Positions 12,280 through 25,176 are shown, counted from the stretch's first letter. The stretch is DNA of 64,000 nt from Linyphia triangularis (GCA_963978545.1 OZ021732.1:66912328-66976327); one strand, 5' to 3'. Notes: generated by a model not told the origin, from the sequence alone. A program made the numbers and translations.

Positions 12280-12452
12280 TCCATGCATAAAGGCCTTCAT
12301 TTCTTGTGTTCCCTCTTCGATGAGTTCATTGGAAGGGATGGTGGCATAAGAAGAGCCCAGGGTTCCTGGTTCGGCAGGAAGACGGGTTTTGTCGATGTCT
12401 ATGTATCGCTGGGTGGATCCTGCGTAGGGGAAAGGTTTTCCTCCTTGGAGAG
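12280..12452 (-). CDS. sDscam: sDscam constant cytoplasmic exon
   Basis: Follows the transmembrane exon. CAG acceptor at the high end, phase 1 entry, strong GTGAGTAAAG donor at the low end, phase 0 exit. Encodes 57 residues of intracellular tail, starting LQGGKPFPYAGSTQRYIDID and including SSYATIPSNELIEEG, a composition like Dscam tails. Tyrosines at PYAG, RYID and SYAT are possible signalling sites. Without splicing the frame runs seven more codons (VSKDFYE) to a TGA at 12256-12258, so it may also act as a composite terminal exon. Confidence 0.88.
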
Positions 12453-13651
12453 CTGAAAATTCATGATTATATTAATGAATTTCGAATACTTATCTTTATG
12501 ACTTGGAAGTAAATGAGTTGAATGTGTGTAAAATGAGCTGTTAAAATTTATAGATTTTATCCCATTCGAGAGGTAAATGAGGGGGAGTTTCTTCTTGAAA
12601 GACATCCTGGAATGTGATTCCTTCGAATATTTTACAGTTTCAACAATGTTTCGGCCCAGCAAAGCCCTAATGTAACACTTGTTCAAGGCAATGTCGAAAT
12701 CAAACCAAAAATTTAAAAGTTATGTGAAGTTAGAAAATTGCATAAATTCATATTATTATAATTTTTGTGAGTTTGTTTTGATGAAAATTTGAAATCGTTT
12801 GGTATATATATATTTTTTCAAATAAATGAACAGTTTTAGTAATAAAGTGGAATGCTTTCTCATTTCTATTAACAAATGTCACAATACTGTTATTTGATTT
12901 ACAAAAAGTGTCAACTGGCTGAATTTCTGAATATTAATTAAGAAAATTGGTGATTTTGTATGAGGGTTTATATATTTTAAAAGGAGAGTTAAGAATGAAA
13001 TGCTTAATCCTTTCAACATTTTAATTTATTTACTCTCATGCTATAGTTTTAGTGTTTGAACTTAAATAACACAACTTTTCTAAGAAAACAGAACATTACA
13101 GATGGATATTTATGTACAACTAATCCAGGTAATATTCGGAATATATTTGCCTAAGTTATAGCAAATAAATAATTGTGTGTGGTTGTGAATCATATAAAAG
13201 AAAGAGGTTTCCTTCCTTGCTTCCTATAACTTTAAGTTTTTTGAGTATTGATCTCGAGTATCAAGACTCTTGCAACTTCTTTTACTCTATCAACCCTCAG
13301 TTGAGATTAAAAGTATGCGATTTTTTTGGGGAATATGTTTAGAATATTTTTCTTTGTATTCAGGGATTGAATTTTCCCTTATGTATGGTGTCTAAGTAAT
13401 ATATCTTCATTAATATATGCTTCGTTATTATATTTGAAGTAAAGTAGGGATTAACATTATAATTGAAAAATACATATTTAAAACAACCAATTTTCAATCT
13501 TGAAAGTGTAGTTAACCATATCCATATATTCCTATAATACGATTTAGAATAAATTCAAAAGAAAGAATTTTGCATGCGCTCAAACACAAGGATGAAAATA
13601 CAAAGCAACTTAACGAGTGCTCAAAATTCAAAATAAAAATTAATCTCTCAC
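12453..13651 (-). other. sDscam: intron, nothing recognised
   Basis: AT-rich intron between the transmembrane and cytoplasmic exons. I see no repeat family, RNA gene or exon-like ORF in it. Confidence 0.6.
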
Positions 13652-13819
13652 CTCTGATATATATTGATTCCTCACCTCTTTCCAGATTGTTTCTAGCTTT
13701 GGATTTTCTGTAGTAAATGATGACAACAATCGTGACAACAATGAAGGCTAGAATGCAGGCTGCCACTGGTACGATAACCGAGAGATCAACGTACGTTTCA
13801 GTGTTTCCAATTACAAAGC
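13652..13819 (-). CDS. sDscam: sDscam transmembrane exon (two alternative 5' splice sites)
   Basis: The acceptor is TTGTAG and entry is phase 1. The exon encodes a short juxtamembrane stretch, then one membrane helix (VIVPVAACILAFIVVTIVVII) and a positive stop-transfer sequence (YYRKSKAR). It ends LER at the first donor (exon limit 13676, GTGAGGAA) or after eight further codons, GEESIYIR, at a second good donor (exon limit 13652, GTGAGAGA). Both donors leave phase 1, so the two forms differ by 24 nt in frame. The helix orients the Ig/FNIII part outside the cell. Confidence 0.9.
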
Positions 13820-13992
13820 CTACAATAAATAGAAACTATTTTCAATACAAATAACTTACCTGAATGTCAGCATAAAAAGACTCGATTTTCCTAATATAAA
13901 ATTTATTGTGAAATCTAGATTTAGTGAGCTGCTTTAGATATACTGCTTTTAAATTTGATTCAATTATGTTAAAATGAAATATAATTCTAGTA

Positions 13993-14767
13993 CAGTACGC
14001 AAAAAGAAAATAAAAAAAAAATTAAAAAAAATAAATCACAACGATGGCTGTATCTTCGGTTCTATTTACGTAGAATCTTGCGGTTTGTGACAAAATATTT
14101 TAAGATTTTCTATATGTCTGGGGCAATTTTTTTCTTAGGGGGCTGTTTAGTAAGTAAATTTAACTATATATTTAAAAATTTTAATACGAATCCCTATTTT
14201 TTCTATTTTTATTCGATTTCGAATACCTCGTTTACCCTAGATACCGAATTTCAGTTCATTATGCACGACACTTATGAGTGAAAATGTTTTAGCCGAAGGG
14301 CAAATATTTTTAAGGCGGAGAATTAATTATTAAAAAACTGTTTAATGCCAAAGTTGCATGTTATTTATGTTTGAATTTTCCCAAACTATTGTTTGAAACA
14401 AAAAAATTTGCTAAAATAACTATTTAAGAATTTATTGCTAAAAAACAAATTTTCTTTATAACATTAATTTGCCATTTTTTTGACATTTAAATTACTAACT
14501 ACTCATTGGAAAATTATGAAATTTGGTAGTTAGACGTGTTTTTGTATTTTAAATATAAATATGGTATAATATTATGGGGTTGCCATTGAAACTTTAAAAT
14601 TTTTTTTTATTTTTTTTATTTTAATAAGTAGATGACCCCTGATGATAAAAAAAATTATACACAATTAATAAAGACCTTCCTCGATTTCCAACGGTACTTG
14701 ATTTTTGTTATTTCGTCAATTAGAATACAAGATATAGCCAACGTTCGGATTTTTTTTTTGCGTATTG
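13993..14767. mobile_element. TA-flanked TIR element (mariner-like MITE family), copy 2
   Basis: Ends TA|CAGTACGCAAAA and TTTTGCGTATTG|TA, so terminal inverted repeats plus a TA target duplication, as in Tc1/mariner derivatives. The inner arm ACGATGGCTGTATCTTCGG and the internal GTAGATGACCCCTGATGAT match copy 1 at 7336-9319 in the same orientation. 775 bp, no transposase ORF. Confidence 0.65.
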
Positions 14768-15936
14768 TACATTCCAGTGATATAAATGCAATTAAAGCTG
14801 AAATACATAAAAAATACTTTCAAATGTCACTTTACGTAAAATTCTATTTAAGGTATAATTAAGAATACTTGAATAAGGAAAGTAGAGAATACAACGAAAA
14901 AAATCTTTCCTGATTTACTAAATCAAAATAAGTTTATGGTTATTATACAACTTTAAAAAATAAATAATCATAATAATATATAAATGAGGAATTTATTGTT
15001 TTTGGTATACGTTACTATGCCACTCTAAAACGGCTTAACTGATTTCTATGAAACTCTTAGCATGCATTAAGAACATCCAAAAAATGTAACACGCTAAAAA
15101 CTATAATTTATTTCGGCTGAGGTTGCTTGGGAATGCTGAAAATTTACAGTTTTTAACAGATAATTTTACTTCTATCATAGTTTAAACTCGTTCTTAAAAA
15201 GTATATTTCGTTGTATTTTTTTTTTCATTATGAATGTAGATTGCTCTCTATATCAAATATCTATGTAAAAATATAAGCATGATTCAAAGTTTGGTTTGTT
15301 ACATTCATAGTTGAAATAAAATAATGAATAGAATCAAAATAACAGAACTATCCGTAGATTACAAGAATAGCTCACGCATTGTCTGTTGAAATCGAACGAT
15401 CATGAGTCTTATTTTTAGTGGAATTCCGGGAGAAAGACGTACATTTGCGGTAATTTAACCTTTCGGTCGCCAATTTCCTGCATGCATCACTCTTATTCTA
15501 AACTGACAAATCTTATTTCTACCTCGAACTCCATCAATCAGACTATTTGGCGGGAGCTATTCTCCTGGTAAACAAACAGTATTTCCTTATATTTATGTTA
15601 AACTACAATTTATATTTTATTTATACTCTCTGACGATTAATTCCGATTATTACTGGTATTAAATTCCACGAACTGCGCATATAAATTTGATAAATTTATC
15701 AAGTTCAGTAAAGTTTTTCTATTCTTCTGTACATATTTCTCGCTTAGTCACCAAAATCGACGATCGACATAAAGCGCTCTGGAACTCTATATTCGCTTCC
15801 CACCCACTCAATGTTGACTTAAGTGATTGAGCAGACTATTTAAATAAATTGCTTAATTAAAATTCCTCATACTAGTTTCATACAATACACGCGAGAGATT
15901 TGCAATCTGTCTCAGAAAACAAAAAAGTGTTGTTAC
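14768..15936 (-). other. sDscam: intron remainder, unclassified sequence
   Basis: Sequence between MITE copy 2 and the FNIII-3b exon. 15000-15140 and 15360-15560 are less AT-rich and look like old repeat debris, but I cannot name a family. No exon-like ORF. Confidence 0.45.
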
Positions 15937-16128
15937 CTTTCATGGATGTGGTGACAGTGGTAATGTCGCTTGGTTCTCCGTTTCCGTACTGGTTGGATGC
16001 CGTGATGTAGATCCTGTAAGGAGTAGAACTTTCTAGACCAGTGATGGTGAAGCGATTCTTGCTGCTCGAGGCGATAATGGGGATGTGATACCACTCCACA
16101 CCATCCTTCTTGTAGTGGAGGGTATATC
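15937..16128 (-). CDS. sDscam: sDscam FNIII-3, second half
   Basis: Phase 1 to phase 1 exon, 64 codons, acceptor TTGCAG, donor GTAACA. Encodes GYTLHYKKDGVEWYHI...NRFTITGLESSTPY.IYI.ASNQYGNGEPSD, the C-to-G strand pattern of a fibronectin type III domain with the usual L.P.T.Y-like signature before the F strand. The constant region is noticeably GC-richer here than its introns. Confidence 0.93.
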
Positions 16129-16345
16129 CTGCAAGTGAAAGATTTGTGAACACATGTAGATAGTCTACAATCCAAGAATCTGAGTTCAAGAAAATATAGT
16201 ATTCTGTGATGACAGTATAGTTTACATTTTCTAAGGGAATTGTATCACCTTTATGATATTTCTGACAAATTAATATTTTTACAAAGTACCATAGCATGGA
16301 ATTTTCTGTCTCTTTTGTTTACAATCAATTGCTACCATCAATTAC

Positions 16346-16444
16346 CTGTAACAGGAATGTTTCTAGAGGGTGGGTCTCCCCATCGGAGACTTATTTTAGA
16401 CTCGGAAGCAGCGACGACTGTGAAAGCAGGGGCCTCTGGAACAT
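16346..16444 (-). CDS. sDscam: sDscam FNIII-3, first half
   Basis: Phase 1 to phase 1, 99 nt, acceptor TTTCAG, donor GTAATT. Encodes DVPEAPAFTVVAASESKISL then RWGDPPSRNIPVTG: the N-terminal proline-rich start and B-strand tryptophan of an FNIII domain. It joins in frame to GYTLHYKK of the next exon. Confidence 0.92.
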
Positions 16445-16826
16445 CTGAAAATAGATAAACATATGATATTAAAGCTTGAAGGAAAGAGAAACTGAAAATC
16501 AGTATTAAATGTCCTGGGGAAGGGAAAAAAAGGGGGGGGGGGGGAAAGAGAGAGAGAGAGAGAGAATGATTATGTCATATGCAATATAAGCAGACTAAAT
16601 CAATCAAAATTCCGCTTCTAAGTAAAATTTAAAACCCAGAACTATAATATTTCTTAGAAGTTCATCCTATGAAAATCCACAAATGTCTAATAGAGATGTT
16701 AACATTTGAAGTTCTAAGGAACATTCGACTAACGTACAAACTAATTCTATTATCATAAAATAAGACGTTTTATTCTCAAATAAGGTGCGAGATTCACATC
16801 ATAAATCCGAAATTAATAGGTCCACC

Positions 16827-17112
16827 TGAAGGCTGTGGGGTTAGCGATCTGACTTCGCATACCGAAGATGCCAGTTTCGAATCCTGGGTTAGACATGGAT
16901 GTTCGTTGTGTCTCGGAATCCCCATTAAACTGTAGGTCCCGGTTTGATTAGCCGTTATTGTGCAAAAATATGAGCGTACAAACCAACCTACCAACCGAAA
17001 TAAAACATGAAATGAAAAGACATTAACGTATTTATAATCACAGACATATCCTAAGGTTAATAAAGCCTTTGAAAAAGAAGAAGAAGGAAAAAAAAAAAAA
17101 AAAAAAAAAAAA
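16827..17112 (+). mobile_element. tRNA-derived SINE, copy 2, with A-rich tail
   Basis: Same head and body as the minus-strand copy at 4685-4885: GGGTTAGCGATCTGACTTCG, B-box-like GTTTCGAATCCTGG, GACATGGATGTTCGTTGT, CTGTAGGTCCC and GATTAGCCGTTATTGT. It ends in an (AAG)n/poly(A) tail at about 17071-17112, the expected 3' end of a retroposed SINE. The exact border between body and tail is uncertain. Confidence 0.7.
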
Positions 17113-18000
17113 ACCCCTAGATAACACATATCTGTGTATAAACTTTATTTAAAATATTTAAAATCAAATTAATTTTACTAAATCAGCTTTCCTTTTTTAA
17201 TTTGGTAAAAAGTATATTAAAATGGGTCGATTTTGTAAGTCATTTTTGGAATGAAACAACAATCAGAATTAATTAAAAATATAGTTATTACTTTTTTAAA
17301 ACTACTCAATGTATTCAGACCTTGAATTTTAATTGAGGTATTTGTTTGTTATAACCTATGTTTCAAGTACTCTTTATATCAATGCAGTCATACTCATGAA
17401 TATTAAATATATGCATTATGTGATATGATAAACGAACTAAAATTAGTTTCTTAAAATGTATTCCACTTTAAATAATGCAAATCTCTTAGATATAATATGA
17501 ACCATGTTCTAATTAATTTTACGAAACTATTTTGTAAAATATGATCTCCAGAAGTTGATAAATGTACTTGATATAAAGTACTGTATCATCTATTTAACTA
17601 AAATTAGTTGAAACAGATAAAATGCATTTTTTTTTTTTAAAGTTTTTTTTTTTCTTCTTTCAAATGTCTTAGAATTGGAGTGAAACTATCTTTAGCTTTT
17701 AAACTATTTTTAGCTTGTTTCTGTAAGTACGTTATAAAATAACACACATGTATTAAAAATAAATAATAGTTAACTCATGACATGAATAAAAAAAAACAAT
17801 TATAATTAAATAATATTAAAATCTTTGAATCAATAATTAATGAAAACAAAACTGCCGTTTAACTATCCTTTTTGCTTCAGGAATAAGCATCATGAAATAT
17901 ATTTCTGTTACATATGCATGTAATGTAACTTCTTTTCCAAATAAAAGTATAATTTTTAAACATTATACTTTAGATATAAGAAAAAAGTTATGATTCTAGG

Positions 18001-18103
18001 ACGCTAGATGGCGGTGCAAGCGAAATCAAAATATAAAGAAAATTCGTGACGTCAACCGGACGTGAGGGCAGTGACGTAACGCAGATGCCATAAGGACAGC
18101 TGT
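18001..18103 (+). promoter_or_regulatory. candidate regulatory patch: CTCF-like or YY1-like site and CRE-like sites
   Basis: 18001-18015 (ACGCTAGATGGCGGT) matches a CTCF-type 15-mer at 12 of 15 positions on the plus strand, opposite to the promoter motifs of the variable cassettes. GATGGCGG is also a YY1-type core. CRE-like TGACGTCA lies at 18047-18054, a TGACGTAA at about 18072 and an E box CAGCTG at about 18098. The patch is richer in G+C and CpG than its surroundings. A role as an intronic enhancer or anchor is speculation; it could be transposon debris. Confidence 0.25.
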
Positions 18104-19991
18104 TCGCCGAAACTAGTTGACAGACAAAGGGAGAAGTCAAAATGAACCTCGAATATTTCCCTATTGCTTTTATCTAAGTAATAATACATTACTTCTTTTT
18201 GAGAAAGTAATTATTGATTAAATTAATTATAGGGAGTATATTTTTTAATTAATTTGAATAATTGTGGAAAGACGCAATATACATTTTTATTTTTACAAAA
18301 AGCGACAGATATTTAGAGTTGTTGTCAGGTCTTAGAAAAATATATTGATGTTAGGTTGTATTAGTTAAATGAAAAATGTTTATTAATGAAATAATAAGGG
18401 TTTGTCAGAAATTGGGATGATTTATATTTAGAATTTTCATATTTTTATAGCAATGTTTTTGAATTTATATAAGCAGTTAAATGGGAAGTATTATTAATAA
18501 CAGTGTTTTTAAATATTATAATTATGAACTGAAAATAAAATAATATGCTATTCCTTATTATAATAAAAATAAAATACTATTCGCTATTAATAATCAAAAT
18601 ATTATGCTATTCGCTGTTATAATCAAAATAATATGCTATTCGTTATTATAATCAAAATAACATGCTATTCTAATATTACAATTATCACCATGATAATCAA
18701 ATTAATACGCTATTCGCATATTTGCACATTTTGATTAATTTCGTGAGGGACAATTTTTTTTTAAATATTTTAAATATTGCGATAATAATCAGAAATTTGT
18801 AATTTCTTTCTATTTTCAGTATATACCAATGATATAGGCACTTATGATAAAAATTCTTAACAGAAACAAAATAACTAGGAAAAAGAGAATTTAGCCAATA
18901 ATTAGGCTTTGATATTTGGTTTTAATAAATAGGTAAATAGTATATTATTAAAAATTGTATATTTTTATTTGATTTTATAATTAGAAAATAGGATGATAAA
19001 CGTTAAAAAAATTTCATATTAAAATAAACGGCATAGTGTGTTATCAAAATTTTGAGAAGTGCATTTATTGGTATTAAAAGTAAAAAAAATACGTAAAGTT
19101 CTGATATTAATTTGAGGTATTTTTACTGTGCTTGCAACAAGTATGTTTTTCCTTGGTTGGGCGTGTTCATTTGTTCATCCTCCCTCAGGCTATGAGTGAG
19201 GGTGGTCCAAAATTCACTCTCAGCTGATCAGTTAAGAATAGGGTTGCTATATTTGGCAGTTATTGCTAGTTTTGTTTTTATTAAATATTATTGATTAGTA
19301 TTAATTTGATTGATAACGTTAATTGAAAATTTTATCCATACCAATTTTTATACATTTTAAGTAACGCAATTAAAACGTGTCGAAAGCTTGAAAACTTTCA
19401 AAGCAATAAATTTTAGTCGATTAACAGCGGAAGGAATTTTCTGAAAACATACTTATATTGATCAATTTTCACTGAAATATAAAAATAACACTCATAAGAG
19501 GAACTAACCTTTACTTAGTACAAATGTTTATACTTAAAGATATTTTTTTATTTATAAATTTTTAATGTATTAAAAGTTTGACGGAACTTTTTATAATATG
19601 TCAATACAATTTTAGTTAAAATAGATCCCTTTATACAATATGCAATGGAATATATAATAGTTATACAATATGCAATGAAAGAGTGCTCTTTCAATTTAAA
19701 AAAAACATGCCATTTCATTCCATCAATGACAGAGCCGCAACTATCGATCGCTGACGTTACCCATGAGTTTGTGAGCGACGTTCGGCAACCCTGTGAAGCC
19801 AAAGTAATTGTCAATGAAAGTATCATATCCGCGAGTGAAGCTGTTGAGTCATAGAATCCTACCAAGATGCGGTGTTATTCAGATAATATGATTTCACTAA
19901 GATATGATTTAATGATTGAAATTGAGATAGACATAGTTTTCGAAATAAAATTGCAATATTTATACTGTTTTAAATTTATGTGTGCCATATT

Positions 19992-20172
<181 letters not shown>

Positions 20173-21899
20173 TTTTATTTCAGTAACCTATGAAGGTTTA
20201 ATGTTGTGTAGAAAATGATACTGCATATTGGAATATTTTGGTAAAATTTGTTTATTTTTGTAATTGAAAACTAAAATATTTTCAAGGGTTGCATTTTATT
20301 AGGCAATACTTAACTATAATACATATTTTATCTCTTTCAATGTGAGAAAGAAGCAAAGCCAAGAAATGTTTATTGTTGTCGTTAATTTTTTTCAATGTAT
20401 TATTAGAAGTAATAAGGCGAAAAGCTTTAATTACTTAATATTACAAAATATCCTTCAAGAAAAAAGAACCTTTGAATGTTCTTCCTCAAAATAGTATAAA
20501 TTATACCGTTTGGTTTTGGTGAACTAAAGAAAAACCTTATTTGTTCAGTTAAAGTTGTTCTACGAACTTTTGATGTACTAACCAAAAAATTTCGGAGAAC
20601 TGTAAACGTCATTTAATTATTATTATTATTATTATTATTTTTTCATTTCAGTTCTTATTTTGGCATTTTAAATGCAGTTGGTCCTATTATTAAAATCTTT
20701 GCATTGTAACGGGCATTCGAAGTAATAATTACAACATTAAACATATAGATTTCTTATATAAAACCTGAATAGAACATAGAAGCTGAATAGCATGAAGTGG
20801 ATTCACCGTTAATGAGCGTAGACAACAAGAAATATTATACCCATTAGCTAAAGTAATTAAGGTGTCATTTTTCTATAGCATTTTCAGAATAAGAAAATAA
20901 TGTTTCAAATTAAATTTGTATATTTAAATTTAATAGATGATTAAGAAATAATTTTAGAATTACATTTTATCAATAAAAAGACTCATTTTATACAATGAAT
21001 AAATAATTCTTTAATTTCTAAACGCTATTTTATACATAACATTTCGATATTCATTGAGTAAATTGATTATAAGCAAATTATGGGTACTGAAAGAAAATTA
21101 CTTATTAATAGTTTAGATACTATGTCAAATATAGCTTAGGTGGAACTAGAAAACTTACTGTATATTTTAATATTTGCCAATTGTCATTCTACTGCAATTT
21201 GTTCTATTATTGTGTAAAACAGATATCTAATATTTATAAAAAATTTGAAAACATGCCAATATTTTTCAGAGTAAAATATTTAATGTTTTTTATATTGTTT
21301 CAAACTCTTAAAATATTACACTAAAATGTACTTTAAAATATATCTTTTCCCTAAATATTCAATATTTAAACCCTAGATAACCTCTTTCAAATAATTTCTA
21401 AATAAAGATATCCTCAAATATTATAATTAATATGGCTTGCTTCAAAAGGAAGTTATGTTGTATGAGTCAGAAATGTATAATCTTAAAAATTTAGAATAAT
21501 TTTAACTAACTTAAAAGCTATATTTACAGATTTTTAAGCTTCAAAATTGTGTTTGATGTAAACAGCTTGGAACAACCTTGTATAAAACTTATATTTTGAA
21601 TTCTTAATTAAAAATCTTACTGAATAATTTCAAATGATTTTAACAACTTATTATTTTAAGACTTTGTTATTTGAGAAAGAAATAATAAAGGAAAAATAGT
21701 CATAGTATTAGCAGCTTTGCTAGCAGTACTAATATGAAATATAAGAATATATAATATTCGTTATGAAAGTTTATAAAAGTGATTATATTGATTAATTCAG
21801 CCATTTATTTAAGTTCCAGGTTTAGGTTACTTCATAAGATTTTATTAGTTTGTGATACGGAACATATCTGTTCTTTTCTAAATAATAGAAAGAGGAAAG

Positions 21900-24320
21900 T
21901 TCTTACATCAATACATAATAGGGCGTATTGGAAAAAACTTTTTTTGGAAATTCAAAATTTTAAGTCGATAAAAAGTTGCCACTATGCTCACGTATTTACC
22001 ATATAATGTTTTTAGTTCAATTAAAAAATATTTAGGTCTCACGGAATGGACCTGACTTTTTGGCAAAAATGAAGATTTTAATTTTTTTTAAAAAACATAA
22101 ATATAAATCAAATTTTTATTTTCAAAAATAAAAATGTAAAGTTGAGAATATTAATTAACAGTAATAAAAAATTGTATATACCACTTAACATTTAGGTCTC
22201 TCGGAATATACATGAAAAGTTTGTTTTTTAAACAAAATGCGGAAATTTTTCCATTTTCAACCCATTCTTTTGGTTAGTTTCAATTATTTTATTGATATTC
22301 TAGCTATTGTAATACAGCATTTTGAAATATAGGGAATATAATTTTATGGTATGGCTTATACTAAACTCAAATGTTAAGTTATGTCATTTCTGCAAGACCT
22401 TGGAGTCGCCAACCAACAAAGACTCTAGGTTTGAGACATGAAGGCAACGTTTTTGAAAATGATTCAATGTCACAGAGTTCGAGTGATAAAAGTGTACTTG
22501 ATATCGAAAGTGTTTCGTGAAAGGGTAAAATACTATCGAGGTATTAGTTCAACTATTTTTCACTCTATTTATATAATCGAAAGGATGAAGCAATTAGTAT
22601 AAAAATTGTAAGTAGTACAAGTGGTCGCATGAATTAACTAGAAGAATATGTATCTTTCGTAGAAGAACTATATTCAAGATATTTTGGACACGCAATTCCA
22701 GATAGTGGCTCTGGACGAAACGCAGTATCGTCATTACATGACATTATATTGTAAACCATAAGGGAGTATAAATTTTCATTACTAACTCAACTAATTTTTT
22801 CTACTGCGAGGTTGGATCAAGTGATGTAATAATAAAACGAGAAATTTGATATGCCATTTTCAGTCATTTTGAATGGTAGATGTTTCCATGGTTTCTGCTT
22901 GCTAAACCTTGGATGCATTTGCTTATTAGTACAGTCTGACATATTTTCCAATATTTCTGATCGATGTACAACTTCTTAAAATCAACTTATGAAAAACACT
23001 ATCTATGTCATTGTATTCAACTACTGATAAATATCGATAACTTGTTAAAAGTTTCTGTATTGGACAGTAAAAGAAGTACTTTAAGAAACTGGACCATCGA
23101 GAGTAATCATAACTTTCCTAAGAGGCAATTCATTTAAATGAAGTAAATAAACAACTGCTTGTACATGTTATTTTAAAGTATTTTCGAATAATGAAATGGA
23201 TCAATTAGAGACTTCAGTATTTAATGCAGCACCATCATAAGACCTTGAATAGTTTTCTCATCATTGCAGCTTTCTTTTATAAATTGTAATGATGATAATA
23301 CGTTTCGTCCAGAGTTACTGTTTGGAGTTGCGTGTCCAAAATATGTTGAATATAGTTCTTATACCGAAGATACATGTTCTTCTCGTTTATTTACGTGATC
23401 TCATTCACTACTTGCAATTTCTACACTTATTACTTCATCCTTTCGATTATATAAATAGAGTGAAAAATAGTTAAACTAATACCTTAATGGTATTTTTCCC
23501 TTTCACGAAAGCTTTTTATTTTTCTATTACCACTGTCTGGTTTTCTAGTGTTACCAACATTTAAATCGCGCAATAGAGCACTTGCTAATTAAGCTTCTGC
23601 TCTAATAGAAATGGCTGTACAATCACATTCTCTAGGACAAGAGAGTAGATTTTCTGGGTAGTCCTTGTTTCACTGAAATAATTGAATCTTCTGGCTTTTT
23701 TCTTGCAGAAGCATTTTACTATCAAGTACACTTTCATCACTCGAACTCTGTGACATTGAATCATTTTCAATAACGTTACCTTCATGTTTCAAACCTAAAG
23801 TCTTTGTTGGTTGGATACTAAAAGATCTTGCAGAAGTGACATGACTTAACACTTGAGTTTAGTATGCATTATATCATAAAATAATATTCCCGATATTTTA
23901 AAATGGTGTACTACTGTACCTAGACTATAAATAAAATAATTGAAACTAACCAAAAAAATGGGTTGAAAATTGAAAAATATCCGTATTTTGTAATTTTTTT
24001 TTAAGGTTTTCATGTATATTCCCGGGAGACCTAAATGTTAAATGGCATATATAATTTTTTATTACTTTTAATTAATATTCTAAACTTTACATTTTTATTC
24101 TTGAAAATAAAAATTTGCTTTATATTTATGTTTAAAAAAATAAATAAAATTAAAATCTTCGTTTTTGTCAAAAAGCAATCAAACTTCAGGTCCATTTCGG
24201 GAGACCTAAATATTTTTCAATTGAACTAAAATTTTTTTTTATGGTAAATATGTGAGCAGTGGCAATTTTTTATCGATTTGAAATTTTGAATTTCCAAAAA
24301 ACGCCCTAATTCATAAGTGA
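21900..24320. mobile_element. large inverted-arm element with transposase-like remnants
   Basis: Two arms of about 1.1 kb run in inverse. Left-arm blocks at 21917-21990, 22030-22220, 22390-22520, 22560-22590 and 22640-22740 reappear reversed at 24240-24300, 24005-24220, 23700-23840, 23430-23470 and 23290-23400. Each arm carries two copies of TAGGTCTC.CGGAAT. Both arms keep pieces of one former reading frame (plus strand about 22637-22741: YVSFVEELYSR, YFGHAIPDSGSGRNAVSS), now broken by stops and shifts. The family is not recognised; a degenerate DNA transposon in palindromic arrangement is the best description. Confidence 0.6.
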
Positions 24321-25176
24321 ACATTTTAACGATGTCATAATTATTTTTCAAAAACAAAGCACAATATGTAGAAATTCTAACTTCTGAAACTTAAAAGTAT
24401 GAATATTATCCTAAAATTCTATATATATCAGCTTTATATGTAAAATATGGTATAATTTCAATCATACTTTTCGAACACTAATTGTTTACATGGTATAGGT
24501 GTTTGAGTATAAATTAAAAACGTGGGGGGTATTTTTGTAATAAGACCAGGATGAAAAAAATATTGAATTGTATTGGAAAATTGCACTGTGCAGTATGAAT
24601 ACTGGTATAATGCATAGAATATATCTGAAATAAAATATATGTATAATGTTTTAGAACTATTTAATGACCTAAGCATAATCCATATGTTACACAACTCGTC
24701 AAATTAAAAACACGCGGCGTATCGTAAGCAACAAACGTCCGGTATCACTGAATGTCTATATATTTATAAATGTAATTTTCAGTATACTGAGAACTATTAT
24801 TAAAAATCTATTTAGAGTAATATTTTCTTAAGAAACTAAAAGCAGTTAATTAATGTGTTGTAAATGTCAGTTCAATTACAAACAAAACTTGATTTTAGGC
24901 CGAATTAGTTTGGTCTGAAATTGAGGCAAACTTAAAAATGTTTATATCCAAATACATCTATATACTTATTTTCTTTTAGGGAACACTTGTTTGACCAATG
25001 TATAAACTTCAGGTCAAACTAGTTTGACCTAAAATTGAGTTTGACCCAACCGATTCCGATGCCAAAGTCATGCCAACGTTTTTGTATTAATAAATGCTAC
25101 ATTGCATATTCATTTAGGAGGAAATGTAGTATTCATAACAGAATAAGTGTATTTTGTTATATCATGAAGATCTCAC

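Noticed and set aside
12082..12456. 124-codon plus-strand ORF
   Set aside because: Antisense shadow of the cytoplasmic exon, continuing into the flanking intron.
15933..16175. Alternative-frame ORF over the FNIII-3b exon
   Set aside because: Shadow of the real frame, which matches FNIII and splice phases.
19548..19865. Overlapping ORFs on both strands in the FNIII-2/FNIII-3 intron
   Set aside because: No recognisable domain, no splice or promoter context, and both strands equally open.
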